A stretch of DNA of 64,000 nt, taken from Pithys albifrons albifrons (lineage: Eukaryota > Chordata > Aves > Passeriformes > Thamnophilidae). The notes below the pieces were generated by a model, which was given only the letters and a program-made list of their open reading frames with translations, did no database searches and was not told where the DNA came from. The translations under genes were made by a program, and so were the position numbers. The stretch covers positions 772,435 through 836,434 of the forward strand of contig NC_092497.1 of NCBI RefSeq assembly GCF_047495875.1. The letters are read 5' to 3'. Shown here piece after piece: positions 44,370 through 56,585 of this stretch. How positions within the stretch are numbered: position 1 is the stretch's first letter; every line of letters begins with the position of its first letter.

Positions 44370-45480
44370 CTTTTGGGGCTCTCAGAAGTGCCCCAAACTC
44401 TTGTGGGATCATTTCTGGGCTCAAACACCCTGTGGCTCTCCCTGCTCACATCCCACCAGGAATATGGGTGGGATCTGTGGATTCCTCCCTCAAACTCTTG
44501 TGGGATCATTTCTGGGCTCAAACACCCCGTGGCTCTCCCTGTTCACATCCCACATGGAAACATGGATGGGATCTGGGGATCCCTCTGGCTCCATTCCTGG
44601 TACCCTCAAGCTCTTGTGGGATCATTTCTGGGATAATTTCTGGGATAATTTCTGGGATCATTTCTGGGATCAAACATCCCATGGCTCTCCCTGCTCACAT
44701 CCCACATGGAATGTGGGTGGGTTCTGTGGATCCCTCTGGCTCCATCCCTGGTACCCTCAAGCTCTTGTGGATCATTTCTGGGATAATTTCTGGGATCATT
44801 TCTGGGCTCAAACACCCTGTGGCTCTCCCTGCTCACATCCCACCTGGAATGTGGGTGGGATCTGTGGATCCCTCTGGCTCCATCCCTGGTACCCTCAAGC
44901 TCTTGTCGGATCATTTCTGGGATCAAACACCCCGTGGCTCTCCCTGCTCACATCCCACCTGGAATGTGGGTGGGATCTGTGGATCCCTCCCTCAAACTCT
45001 TGTGGGATCATTTCTGGCATCAAACACCCCGTGGCCCTCCGTGCTCAGATCCCACCTGGAATGTGGGTGGGATCTGTGGATCCCTCTGGCTCCATCCCTG
45101 GTACCCTCAAGCTCTTGTGGATCATTTCTGGGATCATTTCTGGGATCATTTCTGGGATCAAACACCCCGTGGCTCTCCCTGTTCACATCCCACCTGGAAT
45201 GTGGGTGGGATCTGTGGATCCCTCTGGCTCCATTCCTGGCAAAGCCCTCCCTCAAACTCTTGTGGGATCATTTCTGGGATCATTTCTGGGATCAAACACC
45301 CCGTGGCTCTCCCTGCTCACATCCCACCTGGAATGTGGGTGGGATCTGTGGATCCCTCCCTCAAACTCTTGTGGGATCATTTCTGGGATCATTTCTGGGA
45401 TCAAACACCCCGTGGCCCTCTGTGCTCACATCCCACCTGGAATGTGGGTGGGATCTGTGGATCCCTCTGGCTCCACCAGC
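44370..45480 (+). repeat. ~100-125-bp minisatellite with nested 17-bp duplications
   Basis: The unit contains CTCTTGTGGGATCATTTCTG, GGATCAAACACCCCGTGGCT, CTCCCTGCTCACATCCCACC and TGGAATGTGGGTGGGATCTG, then GGATCCCTC. Some units add CTGGCTCCATCCCTGGTACC. Within units, GGGAT(A/C)ATTTCT is itself repeated one to four times. About ten copies are present. Confidence 0.9.
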
Positions 45481-45971
45481 CCTGCCACAGCCCTCCCTCC
45501 CCCTCAGCGCTGCCATTCCTCTTCCCTGCTTGTTTCCTCTGGATCCAAATGTTTTTTCAGCCCAACTGTACTTGAGTTATTTATTGGGACTGTATTTTCC
45601 CTGGAAATAAATCGGAGGGGCTGTAATTTGGGTCTAATGTTCCCCCAAAGCCATTCAGGCACAATCTCTTTTTAACTGTGGCTAATTACGGATCTCAGCC
45701 TGCTCGGCACCGAACCCGGAATGTTGATTGTTTCTCTCACAAAGGGGAAAAAGCATAAATTCTTTCTAATGGGATCTTTAATAATAAAAAAGAACATAAT
45801 CATTACTACCCAAAGACGGATGGTTTCCGTGGGGTTTCCTCACCGGCGTTTCGTCGGATTCCGGCTCTGCTGCGCTCACTGCATTAATTATTGGAGACTA
45901 ATTAGGCGAAATTGCCATGGAAGTGGGGCTCCCAAACCCCAAACTCCTTGCTGTGTCCTCCCTTTGTCGCT
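45481..45971. other. Unique AT-rich island, candidate conserved element
   Basis: A non-repetitive stretch between two arrays. It holds CTGTGGCTAATTACGG (about 45677-45692) and GCATTAATTATTGGAGACTA plus ATTAGGCGAAATTGCCATGG (45881-45920), a dense set of homeodomain-type sites. It is the kind of sequence usually conserved across vertebrates near developmental genes. Confidence 0.5.
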
Positions 45972-48898
45972 CGGGGTGTTGTGGGAGCGCTCGGAGTGTT
46001 GGGGGGGCGCTTGGGGTGTTGTGGGAGCGCTCGGGGTGTTGTGGGAGCCCTCGGAGTGTTGGGGGGGCTCTCAGAGTGTTGTGGGAGCCCTCGGAGTGTT
46101 GTGGGAGCATTCAGAGTGTTGTGGGAGCGCTCGGGGTGTTGTGGGAGCCCTCGGGGTGTTGTGGGAGCGCTCGGGCTGTTGTGGGAGAGCTCAGAGTGTT
46201 GTGGGAGCGCTCGGAGTGTTGTGGGAGAGCTCGGGGTGTTGTGGGAGCCCTCGAGGTGTTGTGGGAGCGCTCGGGGTGTTGTGGGAGCGCTCAGAGTGTT
46301 GTGGGAGCCCTCGAGGTGTTGTGGGAGAGCTCGGGGTGTTGTGGGAGCACTCGGGGTGTTGTGGGAGCGCTCGGGGTGTTGTGGGAATGCTCAGGGTGTT
46401 GTGGGACCGCTCGGAGTGTTGTGGGAGCGCTTGGAGTGTGTGGGAGCGCTTGGGGTGTTGTGGGAGCGCTCGGGGTGTTGTGGGAGAGCTCAGAGTGTTG
46501 TGGGAGCACTCGGAGTGTTGGGGGGGCATTCAGAGTGTTGTGGAAGCGCTTGTGGTGTTGTGGGAGCCTTCAGAGTGTGTGGGAGCCCTCAAGGTGTTGT
46601 GGGAGAGCTCAGAGTGTTGTGGGAGCCCTCGGAGTGTTGTGGGAGAGCTCAGAGTGTTGTGGGGGCGCTCAGAGTGTTGTGGGAGTGCTCGGGGTGTTGT
46701 GGGAACGCTCAGAGTGTTGTGGGAGCACTCGGAGTGTTGTGGGAGCGCTCGGAGTGTTGTGGGAGCACTCGGAGTGTTGTGGGAGAGCTCAGAGTGTTGT
46801 AGGACCGCTTGGAGGGTTGTGGGAGCCCTCGGAGTGTTGTGGGAGCGCTCGGAGTGTTGTGGGAGCGCTTGTGGTGTTGTGGGAGAGCTCAGAGTGTTGT
46901 GGGAGCGCTCGGAGTGTTGTGGGAGCCCTCGGGGTGTTGTGGGAGAGCTCAGAGTGTTGTGGGAGCGCTCGGAGTGTTGTGGGAGCCCTCGGGGTGTTGT
47001 GGGAGCGCTCGGAGTGTTGTGGGAGAGCTCAGAGTGTTGTCGGAGCCCTCGGAGTGTTGTGGGAGAGCTCAGAGTGTTGTGGGAGCGCTCGGGGTGTTGT
47101 GGGAGCCCTCGGAGTGTTGTGGGAGCGCTTGTGGTGTTGTGGGAGAGCTCAGAGTGTTGTGGGAGCGCTCGGAGTGTTGTGGGAGCCCTCGGGGTGTTGT
47201 GGGAGCGCTCGGAGTGTTGTGGGAGAGCTCAGAGTGTTGTGGGAGTGCTCGGAGTGTTGTGGGAGAGCTCAGAGTGTTGTGGGAGTGCTCAGAGTGTTGT
47301 GGGGGCGCTCAGAGTGTTGTGGGAGCTCTCAGAGTGTTGTGGGAGCGCTCGGAGTGTTGTGGGAGCCCTCGGGGTGTTGTGGGAGCCCTCGGGGTGTTGT
47401 GGGAGTGCTCGGAGTGTTGTGGGAGCACTCGGGGTGTTGTGGGAATGCTCGGAGTGTTGTGGGAGCGCTCGGGGTGTTGTGGGAGAGCTCAGAGTGTTGT
47501 GGGAGCGCTCGGGGTGTTGTGGGAATGCTCAGGGTGTTGTGGGACCGCTCGGAGTGTTGTGGGAGCGCTTGGAGTGTGTGGGAGCGCTTGGGGTGTTGTG
47601 GGAGCGCTCAGAGTGTTGTGGGAGCGCTCGAGGTGTTGTGGGAGCGTTCAGAGTGTTGTCGGAGCCCTCGGAGTGTTGTGGGAGAGCTCAGAGTGTTGTG
47701 GGAGCGCTCGGGGTGTTGTGGGAGCACTCAGAGTGTGTGGGAGTGCTCGGAGTCTTGGCGGAGCGCTCGGAGTGTTGTGGGAGAGCTCAGAGTGTTGTGG
47801 GAGCCCTTGGAGTGTTGTGGGAGTGCTCGGGGTGTTGTGGGAGCGCTCAGAGTTTGTGGGAGCCCTCGGAGTGTTGTGGGAGAGCTCAGAGTGTTGTGGG
47901 AGCGCTCAGGGTGTTGTGGGAGCGCTCGTGGTGTTGTGGGAGTGCTCGGAGTGTTGTGGGAGAGCTCAGAGTGTTGTGGGAGCGCTCGGGGTGTTGTGGG
48001 AGCGTTCAGAGTGTTGTGGGAGTGCTCGGAGTGTTGTGGGAGAGCTCAGAGTGTTGTGGGAGCGCTCGGAGTGTTGTGGGAGAGCTCGGGGTGTTGTGGG
48101 AGCGTTCGGAGTGTTGTGGGAGCGCTCGGGGTGTTGTGGGAGCCCTCGGGGTGTTGGCGGAGCCCTCAGAGTGTTTGGGAGAGCTCAGAGTGTTGTGGGG
48201 GCGCTCGGAGTGTTGTGGGAGCGCTCGGGGTGTTGTGGGAGCGCTCGGAGTGTTGTCGGAGCCCTCGGAGTGTTGTGGGAGAGCTCAGAGTGTTGTGGGA
48301 GCCCTCGGAGTGTTGTGGGAGCCCTCGGAGTGTTGTTGGAGCGCTCGGGGTGTTGTGGGAGAGCTCAGAGTGTTGTGGGAGCGCTCGGAGTGTTGTGGGA
48401 GCGCTCGGGGTGTTGTGGGAGCGCTCGGGGTGTTGTGGGAGCGCTCGGGGTGTTGTGGGAGCGCTCGGGGTGTTGTGGGAGAGCTCGGAGTGTTGTGGGA
48501 GCATTCAGAGTGTTGTGGGAGCGCTCGAAGTGTTGTGGGAGAGCTCAGAGTGTTGTGGGAGAGCTCAGAGTGTTGTGGGAGCGCTCGGAGTGTTGGGGGG
48601 GCGCTCAGAGTGTTGTGGGAGAGCTCAGAGTGTTGTGGGAGCGCTCAGAGTGTTGTGGGAGCCCTCTGAGTGTTGTGGGAGCGCTCGGAGTGTTGTGGGA
48701 GCGCTCGGGGTGTTGTGGGAGCGCTCGGAGTGTTGTGGGAACGCTCAGGGTGTTGTGGGACCGCTCGGAGTGTTGTGGGAGCACTCGGGGTGTTGTGGGA
48801 GCACTCGGGGTGTTGTGGGAGCCCTCGGAGTGTTGTGGGAGCGCTCGGAGTGTTGTGGGAGCCCTCGGGGTGTTGTGGGAGCGCTCGGAGTGTTGTGC
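45972..48898 (+). repeat. 20-bp GTGTTGTGGGAGCGCTCGGA array
   Basis: About 145 copies of GTGTTGTGGGAGCGCTCGGA (20 bp). Main variants are GCGCTCGGGG, CCCTCGG, GAGCTCAGA, CACTCGG and GCGCTTGTG, plus rare single-base indels (about 46440 and 47580, both GTGTGTGGG). Long runs keep exact 20-bp register. No unit contains a stop triplet in the forward frames, so all three forward frames are open for 2-3 kb. This is a repeat effect and not a coding signal. Confidence 0.96.
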
Positions 48899-50817
48899 TC
48901 CCCCTGCTGTGACCCCACCGATTGGCTCCGTAAAGATTAACGCTTATTGATGGTGGGAGCAATTTCCCAGGTTTAAGTAGCCACGAGCAGCTCCTCTCTG
49001 TCCTTTGTGAGCTCCAGCAGTGCTGTGGCTCCCGCTGCCCCATCCTGGCCCCTCCTGCTGTTCCCAGCTCCGCTCAGAGCCCCCGGCCCCGCAGGTCCCG
49101 CCTGCACCGTGACCTGATCCCGGCTGGGCTGGAAGAGCTTACGGTGACTTTGCTGAGCCAGCGCCGGGGCGGGCTCAGCTCAGAGAGGTCACCGGGTGCC
49201 TCCTGCCCTGGGGATGCAGCCTGGGATGCAGCCTGGCTCGGGATTTGTGCTCTCACACGGGATTTGTGCTCTCACACAGGGGGGATCAGGCAGCTCCGGG
49301 ATGTGTTTCATAAATAAATGGTCGAGTTACATTGTTAAATAAATATTAAATAAATATTAAATAAATGTTCTGGCAGTGATAGTGAACAATCCTGAGGTCC
49401 ATCCCACCCAACAGGCTGAAATTGCTTTGCTCATATAAGAGCCTTGAACTGAAACCCTGCGAGACTGAGACTCTTTCTCACAACGGGGATAACTCAGGGA
49501 ATGCTGCTGGGTAGGAAATCCTTGTGATTCCTTCCCCAAAATATCCCTGATTTTAGGTGGGTGTCTTGGTTTGTCTTGGTTTTTTTTGCCCTCTGCTCCT
49601 CCAAGAGAGAGGGAAAAACCCCATTTTTTTTAATTTTTTTTTTTTTTTTGTTTTAGCTTCTTTTACTGTAGCTGCAAACTTGGAAGTGGATTCACTATCC
49701 CACTTCCTCATGTCTTTTATTTATTTTTTCTGCCTATAGTTGGCTACATGACCAACTCCTGGACTTTTCTTTCTTCTGACCATGAGTGAGACCAAGCCTG
49801 AGTTCAGGATCTACGTTGAGATTGTCTTTGTTGATTTTCTGTTGATTTTTCCCTGGGATTTTTAGAATCAAAACTATCACAGCTGGCTGTGACTGACTGA
49901 AAGAAAATCTCAATATTTACTGATGGTAAAGCACAATTTGATTGCAGCTTGGCCAGAGCTGGAGACACACAGGGGGCTCATGCTCCAAAGTCTTTATTTC
50001 CTGTGTACAAAACTCGGGGGATTTTATAAATTTAATTTCAAATTTCCATTACAGACAGTTGTGAGATTTTCTAATATAAGAATGTTACATAATATGAATT
50101 TAAACAGGAGTTCTTCCCACCCCTCCACGCAGGTTTCTGCCCTCCTGCTGTGGTGATGGGAGGTGTTAAACAGGCTCCTCTTATTCTCTTTATCCAAGCC
50201 AGCCCCTAATTCCCCTTTATCTCACTTGGCCACATTCAGCAGTTATTTTTTGCAAAGCCACCAGGAACACAGTTACAAATTTTTATGCTCTAATTCTGTC
50301 CTTATTTCATGATCTCACCCCGTGCTGGGGGCACTGGGAGGGTCCATCCCCTCCCTCTCTGCCACAGCCTCCAAAATATTGGAGAGCACATTCCCCTCTC
50401 CCACCTTGCCCGGACTAACCAAGCCCAGCTCTCTCAGGTCACTCTTTTTCACCCTTGGGTGGTTCTTGTTGCTCTCCCAGGGGCTCCACAGCTTTTCCAA
50501 GGGCTGTAGCCAGGCCAGAGCCAGCTGGAGCCCTTCCTGGAGTGAGGACTCACTTCCTGTGTCTCCCACATGACATTCCTGTTTAGGCATCCTGGTCCTG
50601 TCTTTGCTTTTTTTTTTTGGAAGGGGGATGACATTGTGTGCTGAGCCCAGACACAACCCAGATTGTTTTCCTTGGAAAAGAGCCCCTGGATAATGTTTTC
50701 CTAAATAAAAATAATCAGTCCTTGAAGCTGTGTCCTTTCTAGTTTGCCCAGCAGGAAACAGCTGAAATTCTCTCTTTTTTTTTATTTTTTTAGCTTTTAA
50801 GGTTTTTCCTCCTCATC
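48899..50817. other. Longest unique region downstream of TXNL1
   Basis: About 1.9 kb without a tandem array, apart from AAATAAATATT triplication at about 49336-49368. The left part (48899-49300) is GC-rich with GTTTCATAAATAAATGGTCG after it. At 49561 TGTCTTGGTTTGTCTTGG starts a segment that may be an old LTR, but no matching 3' end was identified. The region 50320-50700 has mixed composition, with a T tract at about 50608-50618. No coding exon is recognised. Confidence 0.4.
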
Positions 50818-51395
50818 CATTCCCATTATGGATTCCCCATCCATGTCCATTGTGGATTCCCCATCCATGTCCATTGTGGATTCCCCATCTATTCCCATTA
50901 TGGATTCCCCATCCATTCCCATTGTGGATTCCCCATCCATGTCCATTGTGGATTCCCCATCCATTCCCATTATGGATTCCCCATCCATTCCCATTGTGGA
51001 TTCCCCATCCATTCCCATTATGGATTCCCCATCCATGTCCATTGTGGATTCCCCATCCATTCCCATTGTGGATTCCCCATCCATTCCTATTATGGATTCC
51101 CCATCCATGCCCATTATGGATTCCCCATCCATGCCCATTGTGGATTCCCCATCCATTCCCATTGTGGATTCCCCATCCATGCCCATTGTGGATTCCCCAT
51201 CCATTCCCATTGTGGATTCCCCATCCATGCCCATTGTGGATTCCCCATCCGTGTCTATTGTGGATTCCCCATCCATGCCCATTGTGGATTCCCCATCCAT
51301 GTCCATTGTGGATTTCCCATCCATTCCCACTGTGGATTCCCCATCTATTGCCATTGTGGATTCCCCATCCATTCCATTGTGGATTCCCCATCCAG
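50818..51395 (+). repeat. 24-bp minisatellite
   Basis: About 24 copies of TGGATTCCCCATCCATTCCC plus ATTG (24 bp) occur with GTCC, GCCC and TATGG variants. The array is open in both strands because 24 is a multiple of 3. It abuts the AAGGG array. Confidence 0.94.
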
Positions 51396-51872
51396 GGAAG
51401 GGAAGGGGAAGGTTTGGGAAGGTTTGGGAAGGTTTGGGAAGGTTTGGGAAGGTTTGGGAAGGGAAGGGAAGGGAAGAGAAGGGAAGGGAAGGGAAGGGAA
51501 GGGAAGGGAAGGGAAGGGAAGGGAAGGGAAGGGAAGGGAAGGGAAGGGAAGGGAAGGGAAGGGAAGGGAAGGGAAGGGAAGGGAAGGTTTGGGAAGGGAA
51601 GGGAAGGGAAGGGAAGGGAAGGGAAGGGAAGGGAAGGGAAGGGAAGGGAAGGTTTGGGAAGGTTTGGGAAGGGAAGGGAAGGTTTGGGAAGGGAAGGGAA
51701 GGTTTGGGAAGGGAAGGGAAGGTTTGGGAAGGGAAGGGAAGGTTTGGGAAGGGAAGGTTTGGGAAGGGAAGGTTTGGGAAGGTTTGGGAAGGTTTGGGAA
51801 GGGAAGGGAAGGGAAGGGAAGGGAAGGGAAGGGAAGGGAAGGGAAGGGAAGGGAAGGGAAGGGAAGGGAAGG
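51396..51872 (+). repeat. AAGGG / AAGGTTTGGG array, inverted relative to 9156-11418
   Basis: Pure GGGAA/AAGGG blocks (about 51461-51586 and 51597-51650) alternate with GGTTTGGGAA units (51409-51460, 51650-51800). A final pure block runs to about 51870. These are the same two units as in the TXNL1 intron array, on the opposite strand. Here the purine strand is the + strand. Confidence 0.96.
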
Positions 51873-52384
51873 GCAGAGGCAGAGCGGGCACCATGGCCAA
51901 AGAAGCTGATTAATGACATTTTCCTTTGGAAAATAACCATGAACCGATTTCCCCCCCCCACCCCCCCTTCATTTACATACCTTTGATAAATTACCGTAAC
52001 CAGATTAGGGAGATAAAATAACCAGTCTATTAATTACACCGATTATTATTTAATAGAAAATGGGCTTGTGGGCGGCGTGGATGGTGAAAGGGGAGCTCAG
52101 CAATGCATTATATGGATGGGCTGGTTTATCATGAAGAGCAAGATAAGTGTCCAGCTCTCTCTGCAATCCAAAGAATATGGTCATTACCTGGGCAAGATTG
52201 ATTAGTCTAATTGAGGGTAATAGTTTTAGACTCTTTGCCTTATTTGGTGGTGGACGAGGCAGGGCTGAGCTGTCATTAAGCTGGGTAAATTCCTTAATGA
52301 AGTTGCCTAACGAGGGTCCCATTTGAGAGGAAATGGCTTCTCTATTTGAGAAGTTTGGGGGGTTATATAATTACAGTTGGGCTT
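51873..52384. other. Unique AT-rich island, candidate conserved element
   Basis: After a C tract (51951-51967) the stretch 51970-52340 is unique and AT-rich. It has CTATTAATTACACCGATTAT (about 52027-52046), GATTGATTAGTCTAATTGAG (about 52197-52216) and AACCAGATTAGGGAG. It has the strongest conserved-non-coding appearance in the window. No exon was found in it. Confidence 0.55.
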
Positions 52385-55100
52385 GGACTGAAGTGGGTGT
52401 GGGCACAGGGATGGGTGTGGGCATGGAATGGGTGTGGGCATGGGAAGGGATGTGGGCACAGCAATGGCTGTGGGCATGGCAAGGGATGTGGGCACAGGAT
52501 GGGTGTGGGCACAGGATGGGTGTGGGCATGGGAAAGGGTGTGGGCATGGGAAGGGATGTGGGCACAGCAATGGCTGTGGGCATGGCAAGGGATGTGGGCA
52601 CAGGATGGGTGAGGGCACAGGATGGATGTGGGCACAGGATGGATGTGGGCACAGGGTGGGCATGGAATGGGTGTGTGCATGGCAAGGGATGTGGGCACAG
52701 AAATGGATGTGGGCACAGGATGGATGTTGGCACAGCAATCAACGTGAGCACAGCAATGGCTGTGGGCACAGGATGGCTGTGGGCACAGGGATGGGTGTGG
52801 GCACAGGATGGGTGTGGGCATGGAATGGGTGTGGGCACAGCAATCAACATGAGCACAGCAATGGCTGTGGGCACAGGATGGATGTGGGCAGAGGATGGAT
52901 GTGGGCACAGGATGGGTGTGGGCATGGAATGGGTGTGGGCATGGGAAAGGGATGTGGGCATGGCAAGGGATGTGGGCACAGGATGGGTGTGGGCACAGGA
53001 TGGATGTGGGCACAGGGTGGGCATGGAATGGGTGTGTGCATGACAAGGGATGTGGGCACAGAAATGGGTGTGTGCATGGCAAGGGATGTGGGCACAGAAA
53101 TGGATGTGGGCACAGGATGGATGTTGGCACAGCAATCAACGTGAGCACAGCAATGGCTGTGGGCACAGGATGGATGTGGGCACAGGATGGATGTGGGCAC
53201 AGGATGGGTGTGGGCATGGAATGGGTGTGGGCACAGGATGGATGTGGGCACAGGGATGGGTGTGGGCACAGGGTGGGTGTGGGCATGGAATGGGTGTGGG
53301 CATGGGAAAGGGATGTGGGCACAGCAATGGCTGTGGGCATGGCAAGGGATGTGGGCACAGGATGGGTGTGGGCACAGGATGGGTGTGGGCATGGAATGGG
53401 TGTGGGCATGGGAAAGGGATGTGGGCACAGCAATGGCTGTGGGCATGGCAAGGGATGTGGGCACAGGATGGGTGTGGGCACAGGATGGGTGTGGGCATGG
53501 AATGGGTGTGGGCATGGGAAAGGGATGTGGGCACAGGGATGGGTGTGGGCACAGGATGGGTGTGGGCATGGAATGGGTGTGGGCATGGGAAAGGGATGTG
53601 GGCACAGCAATGGCTGTGGGCATGGCAAGGGATGTGGGCACAGGATGGGTGTGGGCACAGGATGGGTGTGGGCATGGAATGGGTGTGGGCATGGGAAAGG
53701 GATGTGGGCACAGGGATGGGTGTGGGCACAGGATGGGTGTGGGCACAGGATGGGTGTGGGCACAGGGATGGGTGTGGGCATGGGAAAGGGTGTGGGCATG
53801 GGAAGGGATGTGGGCACAGCAATGGCTGTGGGCATGGCAAGGGATGTGGGCACAGGATGGGTGAGGGCACAGGATGGATGTGGGCACAGGGTGGATGTGG
53901 GCACAGGGTGGGCATGGAATGGGTGTGTGCATGGCAAGGGATGTGGGCACAGAAATGGATGTGGGCACAGGATGGATGTTGGCACAGCAATCAACGTGAG
54001 CACAGCAATGGCTGTGGGCACAGGATGGATGTGGGCAGAGGATGGGTGTGGGCATGGAATGGGTGTGGGCACAGGATGGATGTGGGCAGAGGATGGATGT
54101 GGGCACAGGATGGGTGTGAGCATGGAATGGGTGTGGGCAGAGGATGGATGTGGGCACAGGATGGGTGTGGGCACAGGATGGGTGTGGGCATGGAATGGGT
54201 GTGTGCATGGCAAGGGATGTGGGCACAGCAATGGCTGTGGGCACAGGATGGATATGGGCACAGCAATAAATGTGGGCACAGGATGGCTGTGACCACAGGG
54301 ATGGGTGTGGTCATGGGATGGCTGTGGGCACAGGATGGGTGTGGGCACAGGATGGGTGTGGGCACGGGATGGATGTGAGCACTGTAATAAATGTGGGCAC
54401 GGGATGGCTGTGGGCACAGCAATCAATGTGAGCACAGGATGGGTGTGGGCACAGGATGGCTGTGGGCACAGGATGGCTGTGGGCACAGCAATCAATGTGA
54501 GCACAGGATGGCTGTGGGCACGGTGGGATGTGGGCACAGGATGGCTGTGGGCACGGTGGGATGGGTGTGGGCACAGCAATCAATGTGAGCACAGGATGGC
54601 TGTGGGCACAGGATGGCTGTGGGCACGGTGGGATGTGGGCACAGGATGGCTGTGGGCACAGCAATGAATGTGAGCACAGGATGGCTGTGGGCACGGTGGG
54701 ATGTGGGCACAGGATGGCTGTGGGCACGGTGGGATGGATGTGAGCACTGCAATAAATGTGGGCACGGGATGGCTGTGGGCACAGCAATGAATATGAGCAC
54801 AGGATGGCTGTGGGCACGGTGGGATGGGTGTGGGCACAGCAATGAATATGAGCACAGGATGGCTGTGGGCACAGGATGGCTGTGGGCACAGCAATCAATG
54901 TGAGCACAGGATGGCTGTGGGCACGGTGGGATGTGGGCACAGGATGGCTGTGGGCACGGTGGGATGTGGGCACAGGATGGCTGTGGGCACAGGATGGCTG
55001 TGGGCACAGGATGGCTGTGGGCACAGCAATCAATGTGAGCACAGGATGGCTGTAGGCACGGTGGGATGTGGGCACGGCTGTGGGCACGGGCACGGCGCCG
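52385..55100 (+). repeat. 17-18-bp GGGCACAGGATGGGTGT array
   Basis: About 155 copies of GGGCACAGGATGGGTGT (17 bp). Variants include GGGCATGGAATGGGTGT, GGGCACAGCAATGGCTGT and GAGCACAGCAATCAACGT. At about 53276-53700 a block of six to seven units repeats with a higher-order period near 107 bp. A different subtype, GGGCACGGTGGGATGT, dominates after 54500. Confidence 0.94.
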
Positions 55101-56085
55101 CTGCAGCCGCGGCACAGGAGGGAGGGAGCGTGTCCCGCAGTCGGGCAGAGCCTTTACCTGCCACTGGCACAGGGAATGAAAGATAAATGGCAACATCTGC
55201 GCCCGCACATGCGGCGGTGGCAGGGGAGGCGAAATGCTAAGTAGAGCACGAGACGTGTCTGGCAGAGTCACCTAGGCATGAAATGAGCCTCCCCGCAGTG
55301 CCCGCCAGCCGTGCCCTGTGCCCGCCGCTCCCCGGGGAGCCCCCCGTGCCCCCCAGCCCCTGTGCCCCTTTGCTGTCACCCTGCCAGGCCGCTCTGTCCC
55401 CTCACCCGGCGCTGCGCTCGTGGCTCACATCCCCGATTCCCTCGCACATCCATCACCCCCCCTCTCCCCGCCGCAGCTTCCCCTGGCATCTGGCAGGGCA
55501 CCATTGATTCCTCCGCCTTATTTTTCCAACCCGACATCCCCCCACGCTGCGAGCGGAGCCTCCGATTGATAAATAAACCCCCCGCCACCCCCGCGTGGCT
55601 CTTTTTCCAGGCGGGTCAGGAGGCGCTGTCGGCGCCGCTTGCCCGGCCCTTGGGTGAGCTGACACGCGCTTGTTCTCGGCTGATCTGTCACATCTGGTTT
55701 CGCTCACACATCTGGCACAAGAACAGCCATTCCAGCTCTTTTTTCCGGAGCTCCGGAGTGTTCCTGCTTTGCTTTCCAGGCGGAGGAAGGGTGAGGTCAG
55801 CAGGGAGCGGCTCCCTGACAGCCCCGTGATGGCTCAATGAGGCCGGGCCGCCTCCCGAGGGGGCTCCGGGGCTTCAGAAAATTCAGCGTGATTACTCTTA
55901 ATTAACTCTCTGGCCACGTTGCCCTACAGCCTGTGCTTGGACCAGCGACTGGAGCACCGGGATGGTGGGATGACAACATCTGGATGGCAGCTGGAGCACT
56001 CCTTGTCCCCCAGAATGGGGCTGGTCCTCACAGCCGTGCCCGGGAATGTCGAGCTCCCAGCCTGGAAACTCGTGGATTGAGGCAT
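55101..56085. other. Unique GC-rich island
   Basis: A non-repetitive region with AGATAAATGGCAACATCTGC (55181-55200) and CACATCTGGTTTCGCTCACA (about 55689-55708). A CpG-rich core lies at 55600-55660. The parts flanking it have low-complexity CCCC. It is likely regulatory rather than coding, since no spliced frame with domain-like composition was found. Confidence 0.45.
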
Positions 56086-56097
56086 CACCAGTTCCCC

Positions 56098-56585
56098 TGG
56101 ACTGGGATCCTGGATCGGGATCCTGGATTGGGATCCTGGGTGGGGATCCTGGATTGGGATCCTGGGTGGGGATCCTGGATGGGGATCCTGGATGGGGATC
56201 CTGAATGGGGATCCTGAATGGGGATCCTGGATTGGGATCCTGAAGCAGGATCCTGGACCGGGATTCTGGGTGGGGATCCTGGGTGGGAATCCTGGATTGG
56301 GATCCTGAATGGGGATCCTGGATGGGGCTTCTGGATGGGGATCCTGGATGGGGATCCTGGATGGGGATCCTGGATTGAGATCCTGGATTGAGATCCTGGG
56401 TGGGGATCCTGAATTGAGATCCTGGGTGGGGATCCTGGGTGGGGATCCTGGATGGGGATCCTGGATGGGGATCCTGGGTGGGGATCCTGAATTGGGATCC
56501 TGGGTGCGGATTCTGGATTAGGATCCTGGGTGGGGATCCTGGACCAGGATCCTGGATGGGGATCCTGGATGGGGATCCCATCCCC
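56098..56585 (+). repeat. 13-bp GGATCCTGGATGG-type array
   Basis: About 37 copies of ATCCTGGATGGGG (13 bp, for example 56341 to 56354), with TGGGTGGGG, TGGATTGGG, TGAATGGGG and TGGACCGGG variants. Each unit has a GGATCC. Confidence 0.94.

Noticed and set aside
45721..48950. Forward frames of 982, 1007 and 713 residues
   Set aside because: All three come from the 20-bp array. No splice sites, domain or start context.
49561..50300. Endogenous retrovirus LTR
   Set aside because: The start TGTCTTGGTTTG is LTR-like for birds, but no target-site duplication, matching CA end, poly(A) architecture or internal region could be shown.
52363..55271. Long Cys/His-rich reverse frames resembling a zinc-binding or metallothionein-like protein
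   Set aside because: The C and H residues come from CCCACACC-type 17-bp units and have no spacing rule beyond the repeat.
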